64,000 bases of DNA, taken from Crateriforma conspicua. GTDB taxonomy: Bacteria; Planctomycetota; Planctomycetia; Pirellulales; Pirellulaceae. The notes under the pieces were generated by a model. That model did not search any database. It worked only from the letters and a program-made list of their open reading frames with translations, and had not been told where the DNA came from. The stretch covers positions 5,002,501 through 5,066,500 of the forward strand of contig NZ_CP036319.1 in assembly GCF_007752935.1 (NCBI RefSeq), given 5' to 3'. The stretch's first letter is position 1; the number at the start of each line of letters is the position of its first letter. The position numbers and the translations under genes were made by a program. Positions 1 through 9,619 of this stretch are shown here, piece by piece.

Positions 1-1221
1 GGTGATCAATCGACCTTGATGGTCAAACGCGACGTCTTGGACAGGGCCACCAACGTTGATGCTTTTGATTTGGTTTCCCGTGTGCATGTCCCATAACTTG
101 ACCGTGCCGTCTTCGCTGCCGCTGGCCAAAACGTTGCCATCGTCACGCCAAGACACTGCCGTCACGGCGCCCTTGTGACCAGCCAAGTCCAGATAGGGCT
201 GTCCGGTGTCGGCTTCCCAAACCACCAGACCGGCCGAGCGATCACCCGAAGCGATCAACACATCGTCGGGGCTGAAAGCGACCGCCAAAATCCAGTCGGT
301 GTGTTTCTTCAGATCAAACTTCAGCGACCCGTCGGTGACGTCGTAAATACGCAACATCCGCTTCGGTCCGCCCATCGCAACGCGGGTCATGTCGGAATTG
401 GCGTCGCCATCAAACACGATGTCCAGTTCGTCACCGACCGTCGCAATACGCTCGCCGGTCCGAACATCGTAAATGGCCACCAGTCCCAGCACTGCGTGCT
501 CGCCGCCGGCGACAAACAAATATCCGCCGTCGGAACTGAACCGGATCGATTGCGGGATGCCTTCGGCGAAGGGCAATACGCCCAGCAATTCACCGTTGTC
601 GCCGTGATACAGGACGACCTGACGCTGGCCACCGACGGCGACCAAAGGCGCCCAGGGGCTGCAAGCGATCGCGGTGACCGCCGCCGGCCGGTTCGTCACC
701 ACGGGGACGCCCATCGACACTGTTTCCGGCATGGCAGCCGGCCCTTCAGGCTTGCCGCGGCTGGCGGCGACAAATTCCAGTGGGTTCTTCTTTTTCGCTT
801 TGGCCTTCGAACCACTGTTTTCCAGAATGCCGCCTTCGATCCAGGCCTGAAGAACCGCCAATTGCTCGGCCGGAATCTTGTCTTGGCCCGGCGGCATGAT
901 CGGCGTGTCTTCGTGCGACACCAATTGCCACAGTCGGCTGCCGGCGTAATCCCCATCGTCATAGACGACTTCACCGCTGCCGCCGCCTTCCAACACCGCT
1001 TGGTACGAATCCAGAGCCAAGCCGCCCTTCTTTTCGCCCAAGTTGTGACAAGTCAAACAGTGCTGTCGAAAAATTGGTTTGACGTGTTCTTCAAACGTCA
1101 CCTTTTCTGCACCGGAATCCGGCGTCGATTGTTCGGCGGATGCCAAACCTGAAATCGCGACGGATGTCAGCGATGCGGCCAGCGCGATCGTCGAACGGAA
1201 TGCCCTTTGTCGTCTCAGCAC
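1..1221 (-). CDS. Exported cytochrome c / WD40 repeat protein (partial, 3' end outside window)
   Basis: The frame is open from a GTG at 1221 to the left edge, giving 407 visible residues. A signal-like N-terminus (about residues 1-29) is followed by a planctomycete cytochrome c domain (PSCyt1 type): the heme motif C55-L-T-C58-H59, then a GGLALDSY segment, then MPPG near residue 110. From about residue 150 the protein has WD40-type beta-propeller blades, with repeats such as LWDMHTGN. It starts 14 nt after the stop of the DUF1549/DUF1553 gene, so it is probably the last visible gene of that operon. No in-frame ATG lies near, hence the GTG choice. The role is likely periplasmic electron transfer or scaffolding; the substrate is unknown. 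Confidence 0.85.
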   Translation of the reverse strand, partial: MLRRQRAFRSTIALAASLTSVAISGLASAEQSTPDSGAEKVTFEEHVKPIFRQHCLTCHNLGEKKGGLALDSYQAVLEGGGSGEVVYDDGDYAGSRLWQLVSHEDTPIMPPGQDKIPAEQLAVLQAWIEGGILENSGSKAKAKKKNPLEFVAASRGKPEGPAAMPETVSMGVPVVTNRPAAVTAIACSPWAPLVAVGGQRQVVLYHGDNGELLGVLPFAEGIPQSIRFSSDGGYLFVAGGEHAVLGLVAIYDVRTGERIATVGDELDIVFDGDANSDMTRVAMGGPKRMLRIYDVTDGSLKFDLKKHTDWILAVAFSPDDVLIASGDRSAGLVVWEADTGQPYLDLAGHKGAVTAVSWRDDGNVLASGSEDGTVKLWDMHTGNQIKSINVGGPVQDVAFDHQGRLIT

Positions 1222-1234
1222 GGTGTCGTCTCGA

Positions 1235-3760
1235 TCAGTGGTTAAAGGCAAATTCACGGCTGTTCAAAATCGCCCAAGCAACATCCTGCAGCACCGCTTC
1301 GGCATTACTTTGTTCGTTGACCATGGCCAACAAATCGTCGCGTTCTTCTTTCGTTGGCACCCGACTAAGCGAGCGAACATACAAGCGATCCAAGATTTGC
1401 TCTGGCGAAAGCTTCTCCTCCTTCAACCACGTCCGAATCAACTTTCCACTTGCGATTTTGCCTTGAACGGAATTACCGTTCAGCAAGTGCAAGGCCTGTG
1501 ATAGCGACGGGTCGGTGGACGCTTCGCATTCGCAAACGGTGGCTCGCGGTGACCGCCCGAAGGTCGTCAAGAAATAGTTGGACGTCGTCCCATCGGCGAT
1601 TTGGACCGCGCGGGCCCCCAGTGGCAGACCACGGAATTTGTCCGGGCTGTCGGTCACCTGGCTGAGACAATCCAACATGTTTTCGGCGGGAATCCGGCGG
1701 ATCACCGCGTGAGCATAATTGCGATTGTCATGCTGGTTGGATTCATTGATTTGACAGCTTCGCTGATAAGCGTCGCTGTTGCAGATATCACGCACCAACG
1801 CACGGAAATCGAAATCGTAGGCGACCAGTTTTTCCCCCAGTGTGTCAAACAATTCCGGATTGCTGGGTGGGTTACTGACCCGGATATCGTCCACTTCGTC
1901 GACCAAGCCGACGCCCATGAAGTGGGCCCAAACACGATTGGCGATGGACTTGGCGAAGTACGGATTCTCCGGTGCGGTCAACCAATCGGCCAGCACTTGG
2001 CGACGATCCTTGCCACGTGTTTCGGGGGCTTCGCCGCCAAGGAATTTGGGTTCAACCGTCGCGCCGGTCACCGGATGCTTGGTCGTCCCCGAACCACGGT
2101 TGTAGATGATCTTTTCGCGGTAATCCTCGGCCTGTTTGCGACCGATTTGCGAAAAGAATGCCGCAAACCCGTAGTAATCATCCATCGTCCAGCGGTCGAA
2201 CGGGTGGTTGTGACACTGGGCACACTGCGTCCGGATTCCCAGAAACACCTGAGCCACGTTTTCCGACGTTTTCAACTGATCGCGTTCGATCTCATAAAAA
2301 TTTGTCGCCGGTTGTGAAAACGTGCCACCAGTGCTGGTCAACAGTTCGTGGACCATTTGGTCGACCGGAACACTGTTTTGGAACTGCTCGGTCAACCATT
2401 TGGAATACAAGAACGCGGACTTGTAACTGACCTGGTTGGTGCTCTTGATCATCAGCAACTGGGCGAACTTCATCGCCCAGATTTCGCTGAACTCTTTGCG
2501 GGCCAACAAGCGGTCGATCAACTCGGCCCTTTTGTTTTCCGACGGGTCATTCACGAATTGATGAAATTCGTCTTCGGTCGGCAACAAACCGATCACGTCG
2601 ATCGTCACGCGGCGAATGAATTCTTCATCGCTGCATTGTCCGCTGGGCGTGATCCGCAACTGATGCAGTTTCTTATCGACCAATTGATCGATGTACTGGT
2701 CTTCGCCGCGGGCCGACTGCTGAGGCGGTTCATAGACCAGACCTTCGGGCAGCGTTAGCACTTGGCTGCCGACGGTCTTGGTGTCGAATCGTGCCATGAC
2801 GAATGCTTCGCCACGGGACCCGGCGGTGACCGTTCCCGTGCCATCGATGTCGGCGCTGCCGGAATTGTTGCTGCTGAAAGCCGACAGATTCGTGACATCA
2901 CGGGTCGTTCCGTCTTCGTAGGTCGCGACGGCGACGAATCGTTGCTTGGTGCCGGTGCCTTCGATCACCGCTTGCTGCGGATAAACGGCCAAAGATTCAA
3001 CCGCCGGCGGTTTCGCATCGGATGGATCCTCCGGTGCACCGTCTTGCAACCATTCCAACATGGTCGCGTAGTATGGACTGTCGACATCGAACAGTTTGCC
3101 ACCGGTGTGCGGCACGGCGCCGATGGCTTTTCGCAACATCAGACTTTCGGCGGGAACCGCCAAATTGACACGCCGAACTCCCATTTCGCGGGTGATGCGG
3201 TGATAGTCGCCATCGGGATCGAAACCGAACAGGCTTAGCCGAAAACCGTCTTTGCCGCGTGCGGCCCCGTGGCAGGATCCGGTATTGCATCCCGACCGTG
3301 TCAGGACGGGCATGACGTCTTTACCAAAGCTGATCGCTGGTTTGACGGAGGCATCCTTCACGGTCACCGGCACTTTAAAATGGTGTCCGCTGAAACGCCC
3401 GACCAATTCCGTTTTGCCGTCGGCGATCGGAACGACGCGCACGCCATCGACACGGGCCACCGCGTCGTCGCCGACGGACCATCGCACTTGATCCGTCACA
3501 TCAACGGTGATTCCGTCGGGACGTCGAAGTACGGCGACAAAGGATTGATAGTCGCGAGCCGAATCCAATTGCACATTCGGCGGGTAGACTTCCAGGGCAG
3601 GGCGTGGCGGTTTGGACGGGCGACTGGCGCTGGGATCCGGGTCCGGGGTCACCGCGTGTGCAGCAACCGACGCCCAGGTGACGGCCAACGCCGCCACCAT
3701 TGCGACGCATCGATGCGTCCATGTGCGAATGGATCGGCCTAGGAAAATTCCAGAACTCAT
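1235..3760 (-). CDS. DUF1549/DUF1553 domain protein with Ig-like and cytochrome-type motifs
   Basis: 841 residues. The order is: signal peptide (about 1-36); a BIG2/Ig-like region (about 55-135); a cysteine motif GCNTGSCHGA at 157-166 (a CX4CH arrangement); a second Ig-like part (about 255-340); DUF1549 (about 355-560) with CAQCH near residue 513; and DUF1553 (about 590-800) with the typical NRVWAHFMGVGLVDEVDD segment. This architecture is characteristic of Planctomycetota, where such proteins are exported and of unknown substrate. The start ATG overlaps the stop of the preceding PPC gene by 4 nt (3757-3760), indicating translational coupling. Family assignment is firm; heme attachment at either Cys motif is inference. 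Confidence 0.92.
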   Translation of the reverse strand: MSSGIFLGRSIRTWTHRCVAMVAALAVTWASVAAHAVTPDPDPSASRPSKPPRPALEVYPPNVQLDSARDYQSFVAVLRRPDGITVDVTDQVRWSVGDDAVARVDGVRVVPIADGKTELVGRFSGHHFKVPVTVKDASVKPAISFGKDVMPVLTRSGCNTGSCHGAARGKDGFRLSLFGFDPDGDYHRITREMGVRRVNLAVPAESLMLRKAIGAVPHTGGKLFDVDSPYYATMLEWLQDGAPEDPSDAKPPAVESLAVYPQQAVIEGTGTKQRFVAVATYEDGTTRDVTNLSAFSSNNSGSADIDGTGTVTAGSRGEAFVMARFDTKTVGSQVLTLPEGLVYEPPQQSARGEDQYIDQLVDKKLHQLRITPSGQCSDEEFIRRVTIDVIGLLPTEDEFHQFVNDPSENKRAELIDRLLARKEFSEIWAMKFAQLLMIKSTNQVSYKSAFLYSKWLTEQFQNSVPVDQMVHELLTSTGGTFSQPATNFYEIERDQLKTSENVAQVFLGIRTQCAQCHNHPFDRWTMDDYYGFAAFFSQIGRKQAEDYREKIIYNRGSGTTKHPVTGATVEPKFLGGEAPETRGKDRRQVLADWLTAPENPYFAKSIANRVWAHFMGVGLVDEVDDIRVSNPPSNPELFDTLGEKLVAYDFDFRALVRDICNSDAYQRSCQINESNQHDNRNYAHAVIRRIPAENMLDCLSQVTDSPDKFRGLPLGARAVQIADGTTSNYFLTTFGRSPRATVCECEASTDPSLSQALHLLNGNSVQGKIASGKLIRTWLKEEKLSPEQILDRLYVRSLSRVPTKEERDDLLAMVNEQSNAEAVLQDVAWAILNSREFAFNH

Positions 3761-6270
3761 TTCATCTCCTGGCGTTTTTGACGCAATTGTTCCAGGCGGC
3801 TGAGCGGTTTGGGTTCGGCAGTCTTTTTGGCCGCCGGCTTTTCAGGTTTCTTCGCGGGTGCGGCCACCATCGGCTTGTCAATCCGGAGTTCGCCCGTCCC
3901 AGTGGTCTGCGTGATCACTTCGCCGCTGCGTTTTAGCCGTGCTACACAGACCAACGTCCGGTGCTTTCCGACTTTCGCATCGGCAGCGATCTCCAGCGGA
4001 AAGTTGACCACGGTGCTGTCTTTGGCCAGCGGTTGGACCGCTTTGGGACTGGTGACACCGTTGGGCAAGCCGACCAATTCGATTTCGGCTTCATCATCGA
4101 ACTCACGCAATACTTCGACGTTCACCGCATACGTCATCGACTTGCCTTGTTCGGTTGCCGCTTTGGGAAACGCGTACTTGAAGTATTCGTTTTCAACCTG
4201 CAAATCGATCGCGTTGGTAGCAACCACTTGGCTGCCGCCCGGTGCGGTGAAAGTTGCCGTCAAGATCATCGGCCACTGGCCGGTCGCCGCGCGGCTGTTG
4301 GCGGTGATTGGAATCAACGCTTCGGACTTGTCACCGGCAATCCGACGGCTGTTGTTCACGCCGACACCTGGTGGGTTGTAAAGCGTTCGCAGGGCGATTT
4401 GTTCTTTGAAGCCGTCGTGTCGTTTGACGCGGACGACCAAATTCGCACTGCCTTGGCGAACGATCGGCGTTTTCGGTTGGACCAACTCGATTTCAAAGGG
4501 GGTCGGTTCGACGACGGCACACAACGCTTGTGGCGTGTCAGTGGCCCACATGTGACGTCGGTTTTGCCCCAGCACAAGTTTGTGCGTTTGAACGAAGCGG
4601 CTGCCGACGTTCAACGCTTTCGGATCTTTGGCGATGCCGGTCAGCGATATCGGCTGGCAAATCGGATCGGTGCCGGCCTTGGCCGAAAGCAGAACCGGTA
4701 TTTCACCTCGCCCGGCGGGGACGTCAAACGTGGTCGCCGTGACACCGTCGGGCAATGAGGGAATGTCGATACCAATGGGACCGCCGTAATTCGTGCGTGC
4801 AGCGGTCACCATGATGGCCCCATGCCCACCGGCGGGAACCAACGCGGGTGTTGCCTCGTCACGTCGAAGTTCCTTCAGCGTCAGGTTGACCTCCGCTGTC
4901 GCTTCCACCACCTCAACGCGGTATTGGTGCGTGGGAGTTCCCAATCGCAGATGATCGTAGACCCGAATCGTGTGCTTGCCATCTTCTTTGGCGGCAAACT
5001 CCAACGACGGATCCATCCGACCGGCCACATCATCGGACGACTGGATCGTTCGATTGTCGGGACCGAAGACGTTCAGCACGGCGTCAAGGCTGCTGCGTAG
5101 CGAGTGGCGGGCAAACACCTCCACACGATACCGCCGGCCCTTCTTGCACTGAAAGCTGAAGCAATCAAAGTCATTGTCTTTGTCGACAGCGCCGCAGAAC
5201 GCCGCGGGCAAAGTGAACTCGGGTGCTTTGCGGATATCGTCGTTCGGTTCAGCTTCGACATGAACTGGCAAGTCGTTCACCCGAACAGTGTTGGGCGACG
5301 GGCTGATGCCTTTGTCGGTCTTGACCCACAAACGGTGGTGATCGTCGGCCAAGCTGGGCAACTGGAACTGGTCTTCGTGGACGGATCCATCGACGTCAAT
5401 CCACTGGGCCTGCAGAACGGAGCCCGGTTGCCCGCCGGCCGGAAAGATTGCCATCGGACGTGGAAAGTCACCGATGTGCAAACGGTACCCCGAAACTCGG
5501 CTGCCGCGGAACGAACTGTCCCGGATCATGACCGTGTAGGTGCCCGCCTGGTCCGGCGTGTAAGTGCACAAGCCGTCTTGCTGTAGCAGAGCCGAATCAT
5601 CGCTGGATGCCACCTCGATACCTTCGCTGTCCAGAATCGCGACGTACGGATCCAAAATGTTCTGGTTGCGAAGTGAAAACGCCAATCGAATGCCTTCGAC
5701 CTCCACCCTCAAACGCTGACCGGCCGCGACATCGACGTTGAATAAATCCACGTCTTCGGTGTCGACGACACCTTCGATGGTGTGATTGATGGGCACCGAC
5801 TGTGCCTGGTCCGGTCGGCTGTTGGGTTCTTCTTCAGCGACAACAGGCAGGTGACCGACCGACAGCAAACGCAGATTCGCGACGCCTGTTTTGGTCACCA
5901 AACGCAACGGGTACAGCCCCGGCGATACACTCTCGGCGACCTTCAGGGTGACGTCGGCTTTCTTTCCATCAACGGCTGTGACGTCGACGATTTCAATTCG
6001 TGGGTCGTCGGACACCACGTCATAGGTGTCCCCCAAGCGTTGACCGTGAAAGGTCAGCTTGGTTTCGGTTCCCGCACGGACGCCCATCGGCTGTAACCGT
6101 TCGACGACCGGATAGGATGCCCGGACGGTCGCAGCCGATTGAAGGCAACCGAACACGACGCAGGCAACGACGGTCCGCACAACGCGATTGCGTGCGACAC
6201 CGATGCCGGTCACACCACTCGGGCAACCGACAGAAAAAGAATTCATCTTCATGGCATTCATCCTGGACAA
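3757..6270 (-). CDS. PPC (pre-peptidase C-terminal) domain exported protein
   Basis: 837 residues with a hydrophobic signal segment near residues 30-50. Two PPC-like beta-sandwich domains can be read: one around 145-275, opening with EEPNSRPDQAQ and containing DTEDVDLFNVDV, and one around 335-450, opening with EAEPNDDIRKAP. Further Ig-like or filamin-like segments follow. The tail is Lys/Pro/Ala-rich and ends in a basic stretch. It sits between the DUF1501 gene (6-nt gap upstream) and the DUF1549/DUF1553 gene (4-nt overlap downstream), so all are probably co-transcribed. PPC domains usually occur in secreted proteins; no protease domain is visible here, so it is likely a binding or structural partner. 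Confidence 0.85.
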   Translation of the reverse strand: MSRMNAMKMNSFSVGCPSGVTGIGVARNRVVRTVVACVVFGCLQSAATVRASYPVVERLQPMGVRAGTETKLTFHGQRLGDTYDVVSDDPRIEIVDVTAVDGKKADVTLKVAESVSPGLYPLRLVTKTGVANLRLLSVGHLPVVAEEEPNSRPDQAQSVPINHTIEGVVDTEDVDLFNVDVAAGQRLRVEVEGIRLAFSLRNQNILDPYVAILDSEGIEVASSDDSALLQQDGLCTYTPDQAGTYTVMIRDSSFRGSRVSGYRLHIGDFPRPMAIFPAGGQPGSVLQAQWIDVDGSVHEDQFQLPSLADDHHRLWVKTDKGISPSPNTVRVNDLPVHVEAEPNDDIRKAPEFTLPAAFCGAVDKDNDFDCFSFQCKKGRRYRVEVFARHSLRSSLDAVLNVFGPDNRTIQSSDDVAGRMDPSLEFAAKEDGKHTIRVYDHLRLGTPTHQYRVEVVEATAEVNLTLKELRRDEATPALVPAGGHGAIMVTAARTNYGGPIGIDIPSLPDGVTATTFDVPAGRGEIPVLLSAKAGTDPICQPISLTGIAKDPKALNVGSRFVQTHKLVLGQNRRHMWATDTPQALCAVVEPTPFEIELVQPKTPIVRQGSANLVVRVKRHDGFKEQIALRTLYNPPGVGVNNSRRIAGDKSEALIPITANSRAATGQWPMILTATFTAPGGSQVVATNAIDLQVENEYFKYAFPKAATEQGKSMTYAVNVEVLREFDDEAEIELVGLPNGVTSPKAVQPLAKDSTVVNFPLEIAADAKVGKHRTLVCVARLKRSGEVITQTTGTGELRIDKPMVAAPAKKPEKPAAKKTAEPKPLSRLEQLRQKRQEMK

Positions 6271-6275
6271 ATGGA

Positions 6276-7577
6276 TCAGACCAGAATGTCGCTGATGACG
6301 TTGCCGCCATCGACGATTTCGATCGGACGGTCTCCGGGGGCCATCAATTCCTTGTCGGCCACAATGCCTAACAAGTGATACATCGTGGTGGCCAAATCCG
6401 CCGGCGACACCGGGCTGTGATCGGGTTCGGCCGCCGTACTGTCGGACGCACCATAGACCATGCCGCCTTTGACGCCCCCGCCGGCCAGCATCACGCTGAA
6501 CACCTTGGGCCAGTGATCGCGTCCGGCGTCCGCGTTGATCTTGGGTGTGCGGCCGAATTCACTGGTGACCATGACCAGCGTTTCGTCCAATAAACCGCGC
6601 GAATCCAAGTCATCGATCAGGGCCGACAAGCCTTGATCCAGTGCGGGCATCGTGCGATTGAAACCGCTGGTAATGCTTTGGTGCATATCCCAGCCGCCGT
6701 AGGTCAGCGTCACCAAACGCGAACCGGCTTCGACCAAACGTCGTGCCATCAACAAACGTTGGCCGGCTTGGTTGCGTCCGTATCGGTCACGAAGCTTGTC
6801 GCCTTCCTTGTTGATGTCGAATGCTTCTTTGGCCGCCGGTGTGTCCAGCAGGTCGTAGGCCCTTTCGTAAAACGTGCTCATCGCGGCAACGTTGTCCGCC
6901 GACGTCATTGACGTGAAGCGGCGATTGACGACTTCCAACGCTTCTTTGCGTTTGACGAACCGGCTTTCGTCCACGCCACCGGACAAGTTCAAATCGCGGA
7001 CCTGGAAATCACCACGGGCCGGATCACTGCCCAACGCGAATCCGCCGTAGCTGCTGGGCAAATATCCCGTTCCGGCGAATTCGTTGGGAACATTGGGAAT
7101 ACAGATATACGGAGGCAGGTTGTTTCGAGGTCCGTATTCGTGGCTGACGACGGCGCCGAAGCTGGGATACTGCAACGCCGGACTGGGTTTGTACCCGGTA
7201 AACATGTTGTGGGTGCCGCGTTCGTGGGCGGCTTCCCCGTGCGTCATGGACCGAATCACGCTGAATTTGTCAGCACGTTTGGCCAGCTTGGGAATCGTGT
7301 TGGAAAAGACTTCGCCCGTGTTCGTCTTCAGAGTGCCCATTTCCCCGCGATATTCCAGCGGACTGTAGGGCTTGGGATCGAAGGATTCCTGCTGGGCCAT
7401 CCCGCCCGGCAAGAAAACGTGGATGACGCTTTTCGCTTTGGGTTTGATGAAGTCGTAATGCTTCATCTCCGCAGCGGCCTGACGCATCAGCAATTCAGGA
7501 AGCGACAGCCCGAATCCGGCGATCGATCCGGCCGCCAGAAATCCACGGCGGCTGAAAGGGTTTCCGACACAACGCAT
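6276..7577 (-). CDS. DUF1501 family Tat-exported protein
   Basis: About 433 residues. The N-terminus carries a twin-arginine motif (SRRGFLAAG) followed by a hydrophobic stretch, so export by Tat is likely. The body matches DUF1501, an alkaline-phosphatase/sulfatase-like fold common in Planctomycetota: HVFLPGGMAQQESFDPKP near the start and TSEFGRTPKINADAGRDHW toward the end. The start at 7577 is chosen because GGAG (7587-7590) lies 9 nt upstream; an ATG at 7586 touches the GGAG and is less likely. It is the first gene of the exported four-gene set. Confidence 0.88.
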   Translation of the reverse strand: MRCVGNPFSRRGFLAAGSIAGFGLSLPELLMRQAAAEMKHYDFIKPKAKSVIHVFLPGGMAQQESFDPKPYSPLEYRGEMGTLKTNTGEVFSNTIPKLAKRADKFSVIRSMTHGEAAHERGTHNMFTGYKPSPALQYPSFGAVVSHEYGPRNNLPPYICIPNVPNEFAGTGYLPSSYGGFALGSDPARGDFQVRDLNLSGGVDESRFVKRKEALEVVNRRFTSMTSADNVAAMSTFYERAYDLLDTPAAKEAFDINKEGDKLRDRYGRNQAGQRLLMARRLVEAGSRLVTLTYGGWDMHQSITSGFNRTMPALDQGLSALIDDLDSRGLLDETLVMVTSEFGRTPKINADAGRDHWPKVFSVMLAGGGVKGGMVYGASDSTAAEPDHSPVSPADLATTMYHLLGIVADKELMAPGDRPIEIVDGGNVISDILV

Positions 7578-7987
7578 GCGAGTCATCTCCGGCGTAGTCG
7601 TCAAGGATGAACCGTCAATTCGGTCTCGCCAAACCATCGGCAAGATCAACGGAGACGGCAAAAAGGCGGGACCCGCGAAGCAAACTGCGACGCGGGCGGG
7701 AGGGTGGTGCAGCATCCGTCACGTGTCCATCAGACCACGCAATTGGATGCGACATTCCGTCCAACGATACTGGTCCGCCAAGCGTGCGTCAAATCTTTCC
7801 TATTCGGAAACCATCGCATCCGCCTAACGCTTCAGCACTGCGATTTCCCCGGCCCGAACGGCAAAACGTGGGAAATTTCCTGGCAAACGGTCGGCCACCG
7901 GCTTTCGGGATCCTCTCCGCAAGTGGGGTGGTTGGCACGACTTGGCGTTTCCAGCATTGTCAGGAAAGGCAGTCGGCCGAGCCTCCA

Positions 7988-9406
7988 TCAGGGCCACCGC
8001 CAAGCTTTCAGCCCCGCCCCGGGGTCTCGCGGAGAATCGGGCAAAGTTTTGTTCCACTGCAAAACCATTTGCGTCAAACGCTGAACGACATCTGGGTGAT
8101 TCGCCGCCACGTTGTCCTGTTCGCCGGGATCGCTGCCCAAGTCGTACAGTTCGACTCGCCCGCCATCGGGATTGACCAACAGCTTGAAATCTCCGTCGCG
8201 AACGGCCAATTGCGGCGGCATGTTGGCGGGGTGCCCGAAAACACGGTACCGCCATTCCCAAAAACACGGCGTGCGACGTTGGCGGTTCGCTCCCAGCCAA
8301 ACGTCGTCCATCGCTTCCCCATCCCCACCGACGATCGCGTCGGCTGACTGACCAGCGATGGCGGCCAACGATGGCAAAAAATCCAAACCGCTGATCACTG
8401 ATGTTCGATTGACCTTTCCGGCGGGAACATGGCCCGGCCAGCGGACGATCAACGGTGTGCGGATGCCACCTTCGTAGATGCTGCGTTTGCGACCACGAAA
8501 CGGACCGCTGCTGCCGACCCCGCTGTGGGCCGCATTACGAATTTGAAAATCTTCGGGACCGTTGTCGCTGGAAAACAAAATCAACGTTCGATCCGCGCCC
8601 CCCAATTGTTCCAGCTGATCCATGAAGCGTCCGATCTGACGATCCATCTCCAACACACAGGCATAATAGATCTGCGCAACACCGGGAAACGGCACGCCTT
8701 GCGGTGCCAGATTTTTCACTCGATCCAATTGGTCTGGCGAAGGATTCAAGGTCGCATGCGGATCGGAAAACCATGCGTTGACATAAAACGGCTCCGGTGC
8801 ATCTGCCTGTTCGCGAATGAAATCCAGCGTTGCGTCCAGGATATTGGCCGTGCAGACCGGGCGTGCTTCGGCACTCCAAATGTCGATCACCTGTTTACCC
8901 GCGACGTTGCAAAACTTGTCCGTTCGGAAAACATCAACGCCATAATGATCCGGCGAAACATTGCCGAGGTGCCACTTTCCAAAATGAGCCGTGACGTAGC
9001 CGGCGTCTTTCAGCATGTCGGGCAATGTGGGCACATTGGGGTCCAACGCATCGGGCATGCCACGCCGCTGGTTGCTTTGCCGGTTGGCCAAATGACCGAA
9101 AATGCGATGCCGCGCCGGGTTTTGCCCCGTCATGATGCCGGTCCGACTGGGCGAACATACCGAACCGGCGACATAGAACTGGGTGAACAGTGTGCCTTGC
9201 CGGGCCAGACGATCCAGATTTGGCGTCTTGATACGGCTTTGCCCATAGCAACTGAGATCGCCCCAACCCAAGTCATCGGCAAAAATGAAAACAACATTGG
9301 GTGGTTCCGAGGCGTTCGCCGGTTTCGACGGGTCGGCGGCAACCGCCAATGCACCAATGACCACCAAAGAAAACGACAACGCATTGCACCGGAGATCATT
9401 CAGCAT
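7988..9406 (-). CDS. Arylsulfatase A-type sulfatase, exported
   Basis: 472 residues. A signal peptide (about 1-32) precedes the sulfatase core. The metal-binding DD is at 44-45 (FADDLGWGD). The formylglycine site is C84-S-P-S-R within GSVCSPSRTGIMTG, so activation by a formylglycine-generating enzyme is expected. GKWHLG follows in the middle and SSDNGPE supplies the second metal-site residues. Length is normal for family S1 sulfatases. The likely role is removal of sulfate esters from marine polysaccharides; the exact substrate cannot be told. It lies about 410 nt upstream of the DUF1501 operon on the same strand and may be transcribed separately. Confidence 0.93.
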   Translation of the reverse strand: MLNDLRCNALSFSLVVIGALAVAADPSKPANASEPPNVVFIFADDLGWGDLSCYGQSRIKTPNLDRLARQGTLFTQFYVAGSVCSPSRTGIMTGQNPARHRIFGHLANRQSNQRRGMPDALDPNVPTLPDMLKDAGYVTAHFGKWHLGNVSPDHYGVDVFRTDKFCNVAGKQVIDIWSAEARPVCTANILDATLDFIREQADAPEPFYVNAWFSDPHATLNPSPDQLDRVKNLAPQGVPFPGVAQIYYACVLEMDRQIGRFMDQLEQLGGADRTLILFSSDNGPEDFQIRNAAHSGVGSSGPFRGRKRSIYEGGIRTPLIVRWPGHVPAGKVNRTSVISGLDFLPSLAAIAGQSADAIVGGDGEAMDDVWLGANRQRRTPCFWEWRYRVFGHPANMPPQLAVRDGDFKLLVNPDGGRVELYDLGSDPGEQDNVAANHPDVVQRLTQMVLQWNKTLPDSPRDPGAGLKAWRWP

Positions 9407-9619
9407 GTCTTCGCTCTATCGCTGAGGGACCAAAACGTAGCCACCGACAACCAAACCAGACGTCGCGTGCGGACGATGACCAGGCCGGTGGCATTGTCCC
9501 GGTGACCATAACACGTCATGGGGCGCCGCGGGGTATCCACGGCACAGACAACCTGTCGCATCCTTTGAAGCAGACAGGTCGGACAGGGTCACCGTACAGG
9601 ACGGTGTGCGAGAGCGAGT

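Noticed and set aside
175-1152. Open frame of 325 codons on the plus strand at the left edge
   Set aside because: The minus strand here encodes a cytochrome/WD40 protein with CLTCH and propeller repeats; the plus frame is a shadow.
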